A DNA stretch of 30,914 nt from Phormidesmis priestleyi (lineage in GTDB: Bacteria; Cyanobacteriota; Cyanobacteriia; Phormidesmidales; Phormidesmidaceae), in assembly GCA_003242115.1 (NCBI GenBank), contig QBMP01000015.1, positions 7,940 to 38,853 on the forward strand. The letters are read 5' to 3'. A model generated the notes under the pieces. It did no database searches. It had not been told where the DNA came from and worked only from the letters and a program-made list of their open reading frames with translations. Positions within the stretch are counted from its first letter, which is position 1; every line of letters starts with the position of its first letter. The position numbers were made by a program, and so were the translations under genes. Of the stretch, positions 16,973 to 24,113 are shown one piece after another.

Positions 16973-18465
16973 ATGACGACTACTGTTGACCTAAAAAATA
17001 AGGAGATTGAATTAGAGCTAGATCAGAGGATGTCCCAATATGGGCTGAATCCGTGTGGTAAGTGATTTTGCCTCACGTAAAAAACCCGGCAAAAACGGGG
17101 AAGGCTGCGATGCTAATCCCGTGGTAACTAGATGGAGTAACGCCCTCTAGCACCGTACAGAGTAGAAGATGAAACTTTTTGCACGGTAGTTCTGACATAC
17201 TATTTAAGTAAAAAGAATATAAGCTTCCAAGAGTGTCGGGCTATCAGGTTTTCGTAAGTAAACAGGCGAATGGTAAAAAGAAAGAAATAGCTGCTTTACT
17301 TTCGTGATTTGGTAGAAAAGGTACTCGGAACTATGGGGAAGTGAATCCATAGAACCAAGGGATAAAGAGCCCTTGGGATAACAAATAACAAAAATTGGAA
17401 ATCTTAGGTTCTGACTTTCACTGCAATCTAGCTGAAATTCATCTCAATCAAATTAGTCCGAATGACCATCGAGAGCAGGAGGAGGCTTTTAAGGCAGGCG
17501 CGATCGCGGTTGCGGCCTTACTCAATCATCAGTTCCTGGAACCGCGCTATCAGCGGTCTAGAAAGAGCGATCCAATTGTGGGCGTATCTTTCACGGGTTT
17601 TTTCGACTTCTGTGTGAAGGCGTTTGGCGTGGAGTGGCTGCAATGGTTTGAGGCTGGCCGCCCAGATACGATGCAGGGAATGGACTTTAAGAGTCGTGAA
17701 CAGGCGTATTTGAGTCGGTGGAAGCAGGTGGTGCACGAAACCGTTTGGGAGTATTGCGATCGCCACAACATCCGCCGTCCTAACCGCTGCACTACGGTGC
17801 AACCGGCTGGTACCAAAAGTCTGCTGACGGGCGCATCTTCTGGCTGGCATCCGCCAAAGGCGCAGCGCTTTATTCGCCGGATTACCTTCCGCAAGGATGA
17901 TCCGGTGGCGCTAGCCTGCATTGCCTACGGTTATTCGGTGATTCCATCGCAATCGGACAAAGATGAAAACGGAAACCTGCTGAACGATCCGTTTGATCCG
18001 CGCTGCACGGAGTGGCTGGTGGAATTGCCGGTAGAAGTTGACTGGGCAAATTTGCCAGGAGCCGATGAAGTGGCGATTGAGAGCTTTTCGGCGCTGGCTC
18101 AGTTTGATTTTTATATGCAGGTGCAGAAGCACTACACGGCGCACAATACCTCGGCAACGGTGGAACTGCGTGAGCATGAGATAGAGCCGTTGGCTGAGCG
18201 GATTTATGCGGCTATTGCCAACGATGAAGGCTACATTTCAGCGGCGCTACTAGCGCGGTTTGACGATGTGCAGACCTTCCCAAGGCTGCCGTTTGAGCCG
18301 ATTAGCAAAGCGGAGTATGAGGAGATGCTGGCGGCAGTGCTAGAGCGCCGAACCACCGATGACTTCCACTTAGCGCTAGAAAGCCATGACGCAGGTGAAC
18401 TGGTCGAAGCGGGCCCAGCGGGCTGTGATTCTGACAAGTGCCTGATGCCGGAGACGAAGCCCTAA
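16973..18465 (+). CDS. nrdJ: Class II ribonucleotide reductase, C-terminal catalytic part (spliced: 16973-17059 joined to 17398-18465)
   Basis: Two exons joined by removing the group I intron at 17060-17397 give 384 residues. Exon 1 (29 residues) starts MTTTVDLKNKEIELE and ends YGLNPCG. Exon 2 starts EILGSDFHCNLAEIHLNQ. Splicing restores NPCGE, the loop carrying the thiyl-radical Cys (28) and catalytic Glu (30), equivalent to Cys408/Glu410 of Lactobacillus RTPR. Cys38 in DFHCNL is the second redox Cys. Other motifs are PNRCTTVQPAGTKSLLTGAS, the substrate-phosphate-binding region, and a C-terminal CDSDKC pair that would relay electrons from thioredoxin. The first ~18 residues match homologs poorly until LELDQRMSQYG, so the exact junction with the N-terminal part is uncertain. 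A terminator follows at 18506-18541. Confidence 0.85.
17060..17397 (+). other. Group I self-splicing intron, no ORF, inside the nrdJ active-site codons
   Basis: This is a 338-nt insertion between the Gly and Glu codons of NPCGE. P1: exon GUGUGGU (17053-17059) pairs with GCCUCAC (17070-17076), with the required U·G wobble at the 5' splice site and one U-U mismatch. P10: the 3' exon start GAAAUC (17398-17403) pairs over 6 bp with GAUUUU (17064-17069), directly 5' of the P1 guide strand. The last intron base is G (17397), as required. A P7-like pairing is visible: AGUA (17161-17164) inside CAGAGUAG with UACU (17098+100, i.e. 17198-17201) inside GACAUACU. A P6-like hairpin CUAGA/UCUAG lies near 17138-17160. 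There is no homing-endonuclease frame. Unspliced RNA meets UGA two codons into the intron. The subgroup was not assigned. Confidence 0.88.
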
Positions 18466-18505
18466 TTTAGGGTGTTAATCGCAATAACTTTACTTGATTA
18501 GTGAG

Positions 18506-18541
18506 ATAGGGAATGCTCTAACCGGGCGTTCCCTATTTTTT
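18506..18541 (+). terminator. Rho-independent terminator of nrdJ
   Basis: A perfect 8-bp stem, ATAGGGAA (18506-18513) with TTCCCTAT (18529-18536), is followed directly by a run of T's (18536-18541). It lies about 40 nt after the nrdJ stop codon. Confidence 0.85.
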
Positions 18542-18551
18542 GTCTGAATTT

Positions 18552-18586
18552 CTTTACAAATGAACCCTCAAGGGTACTTTGTAAAG
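18552..18586 (+). promoter_or_regulatory. Two-tier palindrome upstream of the NfeD-flotillin operon
   Basis: Outer arms CTTTACAAA (18552-18560) and TTTGTAAAG (18578-18586) are perfectly complementary over 9 bp. They enclose a second perfect 5-bp hairpin, ACCCT/AGGGT (18564-18568 and 18571-18575), with a CA loop. There is no T-tract, so it is not a typical terminator. It lies 130 nt upstream of the next gene and could be an operator or an RNA structure in the leader. Confidence 0.45.
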
Positions 18587-18716
18587 ATTCTCTGGAATTG
18601 AGACAATATTAGCGGTATTCATAGACCAAGATAAGAGGGGTTGTCTCTAGCCTCAGCCGTTTGCTTTTAAGCTTTTTCGAGCACAAATTCAAGCACAAAC
18701 ATTCAGAGTAAATACT

Positions 18717-19385
18717 GTGCAATCAGTTTATTGGTTTTGTTTCATCATTGGCGGTGCTTTTGTCGTTCTCTCGATTGCGGGCGGTGGCGACATCTTAGGC
18801 GATGCCGACGCGGACTTTGATATTGATGCTGACGCTGACTTTGATGCCGATTTCGACGCCGATGCGGATGTAGATGCCGATGCCGCAGTCGGGTCAGATC
18901 TTCAGGTTGATACGGATGTGGATTTGCTTAGATCCAATGCGCCGCGCCGAAAAGGCTTACCGGGCTGGCTGTCGATTTTGCTGAGCTTTAAGTTTTGGAC
19001 GTTTGGCGGCTGCTTTTTTGGCCTGACCGGCTTGCTGATTACTTGGGTAGAACCTAGCAAGCCCGCTACGGCTGTGCTGATGGTCGCGATCGCGACCGGC
19101 GTGGTCTGTGGCGCTGTGCTGGTGAGCATTTTGCGCGCGCTGAAAGATCGTCAGGTGGATAGCCTGATGCGCAATGAGGATTTTGCCGGATTGCCTGGAA
19201 TTGTCGAGCTGCCGTTTGATGCTAAGAGTAAGGGCAAGGTGGTTTTGGAAGTGGGCGGCAGTACGCTGCATTTGGTCGCCCAAACCGACGAGGAGAGGAG
19301 CTTTCATCCCGGCGATCCGGTGCTGGTGGTGGGTCGTAGCGAAAATCGGCTGTGGGTGGTTTCGGTGGATCATGCGATTGGCTAA
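18717..19385 (+). CDS. NfeD-like membrane protein with Asp-rich repeat
   Basis: This 222-residue protein starts at GTG 18717. Domains: an N-terminal membrane helix (about 4-24), an Asp-rich alternating segment of DADADFD-type repeats (about 27-70), two more hydrophobic helices (about 85-107 and 118-140), and a C-terminal OB-fold (about 155-220). The OB-fold ends in GDPVLVVGRSENRLWVVSV, typical of short NfeD proteins. NfeD proteins partner with flotillins or stomatins in membrane microdomains, and the two next genes are flotillins, so the assignment fits its context. The Asp-rich stretch would face one side of the membrane and could bind Ca2+ or other cations; that is inference. It resembles Bacillus YuaF (partner of FloT) in architecture, not in the acidic repeat. 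Confidence 0.75.
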   Translation: MQSVYWFCFIIGGAFVVLSIAGGGDILGDADADFDIDADADFDADFDADADVDADAAVGSDLQVDTDVDLLRSNAPRRKGLPGWLSILLSFKFWTFGGCFFGLTGLLITWVEPSKPATAVLMVAIATGVVCGAVLVSILRALKDRQVDSLMRNEDFAGLPGIVELPFDAKSKGKVVLEVGGSTLHLVAQTDEERSFHPGDPVLVVGRSENRLWVVSVDHAIG

Positions 19386-19495
19386 GGGGAAGCTTCAGCT
19401 CATTTCTTCTAATTTTTCGATTGATCCAAGGGTTGACCTGATCTTTTTTGATTTCTTCTAATTCTGTCTTTTTTGATCTTACGGAGCGATTAGTC

Positions 19496-20902
19496 ATGCG
19501 TTCAGCTCATTCACATCAATCTTTAGGGCTACAGGCGCAGGTGGCTCAGCCGGTCGCACCGCTGGCACCGATGGCACCGACGACAATGGGCTTAGTAGGC
19601 TTGGGCGGTGCGGTTGCGGTGACGTTTATTGTGCTAGGGAGTGCGATCGCGCTGCTCAAAACCTGCCTCAAAATCTGTCAGCCCAACGAAATTTTGATTA
19701 TTTCTGGCCGTAAATATAAACAGGACAGCGGCAAGGAGGTGGGCTACCGGGTGGTGTTTGGCGGGCGGGCGTTCATTTTGCCGGTGGTTGAGCGGGTGGA
19801 AAAAATGGATATGACCACGATGCCGATTCCGGTAGAGGTGAATAACTCGTATGCCAAAGGAGGAACGCCGATAAATATTCAGGCGATCGCTACCGTCAAA
19901 ATATCGAGCAAGCCCACGATTGTTGGCAATGCAATTGAGCGGTTTTTGGGGCGCGATCGCTCCGAAATTCGCCGCGTTGTGCGTGAAACCCTAGAAGGCA
20001 ACCTGCGCGGCGTTGTGGCCAACCTCACTCCCGAACAGGTGAATGAAGACCGGCTGAACTTTGCCGAGCGAATTGCCGAAGATGTCGCCCGCGATTTGAA
20101 TAAATTGGGGCTGCACCTCGATACGCTCAAAGTCCAAAGCGTCACCGACAACGTAGATTACCTCAGCTCAATTGGTCGCCGCCAAATTGCCAAAATTATC
20201 CGCGACGCCGAAATTGCTGAAGCGGTAGCGCTTGGTGAAGCTGAGCGGATAGAAGCCGACTGCCAAAAGCGGGCCGAAATGTTTAAATCACAAGCGCTGA
20301 CCATAATTCAGGGCAAGCAAAACCAGCTCAGAAAAATTAAAGCCGAACTCGATCAGCGCTCCAAATCGGAAGAGGAGCGCACCGCCGCCGCTGCTAGAGA
20401 AGCCCGCGCCCGCGCCGAGCAGCAGCTGCAAACGGTGAGAGCAAGCCTAGAGCGTCTGCGTCTGCAAGCGGAGCAAGTGCTGCCAGCAGAAGCGCAAAAA
20501 GAAGCGCAAATTTTTAAAGCTAAGGGCGCAGCGGCTGAATTTGCTGAAAATGCTAAAGCGGCAGCGGCAGTGAACGAAATGCTGGCTCAGGTTTGGCAGC
20601 AGGCCGGAGCCGATGCAACCGAAATTTTCTTGCTTCAGCAAATTGACATGGTGCTCAAAGAAGCCGCGACCATTCCTCGCCGGATGCAGCTCGAAAATAT
20701 CAATGTGATTGACAGCGGCGACGGTAAATCAATTGCTAGTCTGGCAAACGTGTATCCGGAAGTGGTAAGGCAGTTTTTGGTGCAGGTGGAGCAGACCCTT
20801 GGCATTGATGTGATTGGCACCTTGAGCAAGCGCAATTTGCAGGAGCGCAATCAGCGTGAGCTAACTTTAGCGGAAGGTCGCCTGAGCGGTTCAGACCAGT
20901 AA
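19496..20902 (+). CDS. Flotillin family protein (SPFH domain), first copy
   Basis: I chose ATG 19496 (MRSAHSHQS), preceded by CGGAG, over a TTG 48 nt upstream. The 468-residue protein has a Pro/Ala/Met-rich N-terminus and a membrane helix (about 32-54). An SPFH/Band 7 domain follows: ICQPNEILIISGRKY, NNSYAKGGTPINIQAIATVK, RETLEGNLRGVVANLTPEQV, and LDTLKVQSVTDNVDYLSSIGR. A long Ala/Glu-rich coiled coil (about 240-380) comes next. It ends with the flotillin C-terminal region (QQAGADATEIFLLQQIDMVL). Flotillins oligomerise on the inner leaflet to organise membrane microdomains. This is the second gene of an NfeD-flotillin-flotillin run, with 110 nt to the NfeD gene. Confidence 0.9.
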   Translation: MRSAHSHQSLGLQAQVAQPVAPLAPMAPTTMGLVGLGGAVAVTFIVLGSAIALLKTCLKICQPNEILIISGRKYKQDSGKEVGYRVVFGGRAFILPVVERVEKMDMTTMPIPVEVNNSYAKGGTPINIQAIATVKISSKPTIVGNAIERFLGRDRSEIRRVVRETLEGNLRGVVANLTPEQVNEDRLNFAERIAEDVARDLNKLGLHLDTLKVQSVTDNVDYLSSIGRRQIAKIIRDAEIAEAVALGEAERIEADCQKRAEMFKSQALTIIQGKQNQLRKIKAELDQRSKSEEERTAAAAREARARAEQQLQTVRASLERLRLQAEQVLPAEAQKEAQIFKAKGAAAEFAENAKAAAAVNEMLAQVWQQAGADATEIFLLQQIDMVLKEAATIPRRMQLENINVIDSGDGKSIASLANVYPEVVRQFLVQVEQTLGIDVIGTLSKRNLQERNQRELTLAEGRLSGSDQ

Positions 20903-20983
20903 GGCGCTGATATTTTTTCGGTTCTGCTGATATTTTGATTCTTTTGATTTTCAACGTCCTTAATTTTTCAGGAGAAATGACGT

Positions 20984-22228
20984 ATGCCGGTACTGCTATT
21001 AATCGCGGCTCTTGCTTCGGGATCGGGCTATTTCATCATCAAAAATCTCTACTACATTTGTCAGCCCAATGAAATTTTGATCTTTGCAGGCACTCAGCAG
21101 CGGCAGGGCGATCGCCTACTCGGCTATCGCTTGGTCAAAGGCGGCAGCAGCATTCGCACGCCCCTGCTAGAAAAAGTCATGCGGATGAACCTGACGAACA
21201 TGATCATTGAGCTAAAGGTCTCGAACGCTTACTCCAAAGGCGGGATTCCCTTAAAAGTCGATGGCGTGGCCAATATTAAAATTGCGGGCGAAGAGCCAAC
21301 CATTCACAATGCGATTGAGCGATTGCTGGGTAAGCCGCGCCAGGAAATTGAGAAAATTGCCAAAGAAACGCTCGAAGGCAACCTGCGCGGGGTGCTCGCT
21401 AGCCTAACGCCTGAGCAGGTGAACGAAGACAAAATTGCCTTTGCGAAAAGTCTGCTAGATGAAGCCGAAGAAGATCTCGAAAAGCTGGGCTTAGTGCTAG
21501 ATACGCTGCAAATTCAAAATATCTCCGACGACGTGCGCTATCTTGATTCGATTGGTCGTAAGCAGCAGGCTGATTTGCAGCGAGATGCCCGAATTGCCGA
21601 AGCCGAAGCCAAGGCCGAATCAGAAGTGCAAACGGCTGAGAATCAGAAGATTACCTCCGTGCGCCGGTTAGAGCGCGATATCGGCATTGCCGAGGCGGCG
21701 GCTGAGCAAAAAACACAGGACGCGCTGACAATGCGAGCAGCGGTAGTGGCCGAAGCCGAAGCTGAAATTGCGGCGGAATTGGTTCGCATTCAGGCCGATG
21801 TGCCGGTGCAAGAAGAGCGCATTAAGCAGGTGATGCAGCAGCTCAAAGCGGATGTGATTGCCCCGGCTGAAGCCGATTATAAGCGGGCTATAGCCCAGGC
21901 CCAAGGTAACGCTGCCACCATTTTCGAAGAAGGCAAAGCTCAGGCTGAAGGTACCCTCAAGCTGGCCGAATCTTGGGCAAGTGCAGGCGATTCGGCCCGC
22001 GATATCTTTTTGCTGCAAAAGCTGGAAACCCTGCTCAAGACGCTGACTTCGACCGTACCCGACGTAACGGTGAATAACGTTACGATCATTAATACTCAGT
22101 CCGGCAATTTGGCGACGCAGGCAACCGCTTTTATGACTCAACTGAAGCAATCTGCTGGGGTGGATGTTGCAGGTGCGCTGAATCGATTGGCTAGCGGTTC
22201 GTCGGATAATAGTCCAGATAATAAATAG
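20984..22228 (+). CDS. Flotillin family protein (SPFH domain), second copy
   Basis: This 414-residue protein starts at ATG 20984 with AGGAGA 10-12 nt upstream. It is a paralog of the preceding gene: YICQPNEILIFAGTQQRQGD, NAYSKGGIPLKVDGVANIK, KETLEGNLRGVLASLTPEQV and LDTLQIQNISDDVRYLDSIGR align motif by motif. It has a shorter N-terminus (membrane helix about 3-20). Its coiled coil is rich in EAEAEA repeats (about 205-310). It ends with a flotillin tail (WASAGDSARDIFLLQKLETL). The last codons and stop lie in a small tandem repeat (22209-22246). The gap to the first flotillin is 81 nt of T-rich DNA, and the two probably co-assemble or act as a pair. Close tandem duplication is the likely origin. 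Confidence 0.9.
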   Translation: MPVLLLIAALASGSGYFIIKNLYYICQPNEILIFAGTQQRQGDRLLGYRLVKGGSSIRTPLLEKVMRMNLTNMIIELKVSNAYSKGGIPLKVDGVANIKIAGEEPTIHNAIERLLGKPRQEIEKIAKETLEGNLRGVLASLTPEQVNEDKIAFAKSLLDEAEEDLEKLGLVLDTLQIQNISDDVRYLDSIGRKQQADLQRDARIAEAEAKAESEVQTAENQKITSVRRLERDIGIAEAAAEQKTQDALTMRAAVVAEAEAEIAAELVRIQADVPVQEERIKQVMQQLKADVIAPAEADYKRAIAQAQGNAATIFEEGKAQAEGTLKLAESWASAGDSARDIFLLQKLETLLKTLTSTVPDVTVNNVTIINTQSGNLATQATAFMTQLKQSAGVDVAGALNRLASGSSDNSPDNK

Positions 22229-22246
22229 TCCAGATAATAGTCCAGA
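22209..22246 (+). repeat. Three copies of ATAGTCCAGA across the flotillin stop codon
   Basis: The decamer occurs at 22209-22218, 22225-22234 and 22237-22246, with AT-rich spacers. The stop TAG of the second flotillin (22226-22228) lies inside the second copy. This is consistent with replication slippage at the gene end. Confidence 0.75.
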
Positions 22247-22411
22247 GTGATTTTATGAAGACTCAGACATTGAGCGCCGTCTTTTAGAGCTGTCTTTTGG
22301 CCCCGGCTTTCAGCTAAGTCTCTCATTTGACGAATATAGTTCCTGGCTAACCTTCGCTATACAATAGATCTGCTTTAAACCAGAGCAGCGCGTCGTTATT
22401 GAACTGAATCT

Positions 22412-23239
22412 ATGAGACTTTCTCCTGCTGGTCAGCGCTTTTACCAAGAAGTGCAAAAAGCTAATGGGCGCATTAACCTCGCAGCGGCGGCGCTTTATAT
22501 TGCTCAAGAGGAGTATTGGGATCTCGACTCGAAGCGGTACTTAGAGATTTTGGATGATATGGCAGCGGATGTGCGATCGCGCCTACCCAAACATCGCTAT
22601 CCGCTCAAAGTCATTCAGAGCATTAACCACTACCTGTTTGATGAACTGAAGTTTTCGGGCAATGAGCGTGACTACTATAGCCCTGACAATAGCTGCCTCA
22701 ACTGCGTGATAGATCGCAAGCTGGGGATTCCGATCACGCTGTCACTGGTCTATTTAGAAATTGCGCATCGGCTCAGATTTCCGATGGTAGGTGTGGGGAT
22801 GCCGGGACACTTTTTGGTGCGTCCGGTAATCGACGAAATGGAGGTGTTTGTCGATCCGTTTAATCAGGGCGAGATTTTATTTGTGGCCGACTGTAAGGCC
22901 AAGTTTCATCAGCTACATGGGCCGCAAACTGAGTGGCGGCTAGAGTTTCTCAGTGGAATGTTGCCCAAGGCTTTTTTGGCCAGAATGCTGATCAATCTAA
23001 AGTGGGTTTATCTCAAGCTAGAGGCGCTTGATCAGGCTGTCGCAACGCTTGACAAGCTGCTGATTCTAGCGCCGGGGCAGTATCAGGAAGTGCGCGATCG
23101 CGGTCTATTGCACTACGAGTTGCAGAATTATGATCTGGCTAAGCAGGATTTGGAGGGATATTTGCGATCGCACCCGCGCGCGCCTGACAGCCCTAAAATT
23201 CAGCAAATTCTCAAGCGAATTGATCTGCCGAAGCGCTAG
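22412..23239 (+). CDS. SirB1 family protein (transglutaminase-like fold plus TPR)
   Basis: This 275-residue protein has an N-terminal helical/transglutaminase-like region. YYSPDNSCLNCVIDRKLGIP (about 88-107), ITLSLVYLEIAHRLRFPMVGVGMPGHFLVR (about 108-137) and FVDPFNQGEIL (about 146-156) supply the Cys, His and Asp expected of the fold. The C-terminal part has at least two TPR-like units (about 190-265: LINLKWVYLKLEALDQAVAT and LLHYELQNYDLAKQDLEGYL). SirB1/YchA-type proteins are widespread and their biochemical role is not established. It is a single gene here, 184 nt after the flotillin operon and on the same strand. Confidence 0.87.
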   Translation: MRLSPAGQRFYQEVQKANGRINLAAAALYIAQEEYWDLDSKRYLEILDDMAADVRSRLPKHRYPLKVIQSINHYLFDELKFSGNERDYYSPDNSCLNCVIDRKLGIPITLSLVYLEIAHRLRFPMVGVGMPGHFLVRPVIDEMEVFVDPFNQGEILFVADCKAKFHQLHGPQTEWRLEFLSGMLPKAFLARMLINLKWVYLKLEALDQAVATLDKLLILAPGQYQEVRDRGLLHYELQNYDLAKQDLEGYLRSHPRAPDSPKIQQILKRIDLPKR

Positions 23240-23590
23240 TTTTAGCTGAATACCCGTCAGCGTCGTCGCTCACTCACTCACTCAGCGCGAAGTGATGACG
23301 CACACCCACTTTGTCGATTGAACACCCTCATTTCTGCTACCGCCATAAAAAGACGATCAATGATGTCGCCTATCTCCTCGACTACCTCCTTAACTACTGT
23401 AGGCAACTGCTAACACCGATACAGCTTCCAGCTAGGCGTTGATGCGCCGACAGCAGATGCACCGACAGCAGAGTTAGGTTGAATTGCCTACAAAGCTATA
23501 AAGCTATTGACGGTTGCATGGGCACCCTGAAAAAGCACGTATGGCTGAAAGCGTAGGGGCGACTAAAGCTTATCCAAGGAGAATTTGTTG
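23240..23590 (+). other. Intergenic region before lemA
   Basis: No gene is supported in these 351 bases. They contain a CACT-type tetranucleotide run (23271-23284), short duplications of CCGACAGCAGA near 23447-23472 and of AAAGCTAT near 23494-23507, and the lemA ribosome-binding site AAGGAG at 23576-23581. A TTGACG near 23508 could be a -35, but no clear -10 follows. Short in-frame stretches here show no recognisable protein. Confidence 0.55.
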
Positions 23591-24079
23591 ATGTCTGTTT
23601 TTGGGATAATTTTGCTGCTGTTGGTCGCAGCGATTGTGGTGATAGGGCTATTCATCTGGAAAAGCTACATGGCGCATGAACGCGAGACGCTAGATGCCGT
23701 GGTTACAGCACGCAACCAAGCCATGAGTTCGTCTCGGGCGGCGGCGGCGGCTCCAGGTGACCCACAGGCGATGCAGCAAGCGATCGCGGCTGAGGCCGGT
23801 CTTACGGGGATGCTGAGTCGACTGATGGTGGTGAGCGAGGCTTACCCCGACCTCAAAGCTGACCAGTCTATGCAGACAGTTATGGAGGAACTGCGAACGA
23901 CTGAAAACAAAATCTCTTTTGCGCGGCAAGCCTTCAATGATGGCGTCACGCTCTATAACACCAGCCGTGAAGTGTTTCCTAATAACTTGGTCGCGACCAC
24001 ATTTAACTTTTCCTTGGCTGAACTCTGGCAGGAACTCACCTCGGAAGCGCGGCAACCGCCCCGAGTTTCCTTTTCGTAA
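23591..24079 (+). CDS. LemA family protein
   Basis: I chose ATG 23591 (MSVFGIILLLL), preceded by AAGGAG at 9-nt spacing. The 162-residue protein has one N-terminal membrane helix (about 3-24). Its helical periplasmic or cytoplasmic domain has LemA hallmarks: LDAVVTARNQAMSS (about 36-49), LSRLMVVSEAYPDLKADQSM (about 76-95), LRTTENKISFARQAFNDGV (about 102-120) and TLYNTSREVFPNNLVATTFNF (about 121-141). LemA proteins form a coiled-coil bundle; their function is poorly known but they are very often paired with membrane proteases. That holds here: the M48 gene follows after 34 nt on the same strand and is probably co-transcribed. Confidence 0.92.
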   Translation: MSVFGIILLLLVAAIVVIGLFIWKSYMAHERETLDAVVTARNQAMSSSRAAAAAPGDPQAMQQAIAAEAGLTGMLSRLMVVSEAYPDLKADQSMQTVMEELRTTENKISFARQAFNDGVTLYNTSREVFPNNLVATTFNFSLAELWQELTSEARQPPRVSFS

Positions 24080-24113
24080 GCTGCTATTAGTGACAGCAGG
24101 GGAATGACGGTCA

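Noticed and set aside
17395..17397. TTG as a start for a separate C-terminal RNR protein
   Set aside because: It is the last three bases of the group I intron; P10 pairing and restoration of NPCGE show that splicing joins the exon to 17059.
22209..22246. Possible CRISPR or attachment site from the ATAGTCCAGA copies
   Set aside because: Units are 10 nt with 2-6 nt spacers, much too small for CRISPR, and no integrase is nearby; slippage explains them.
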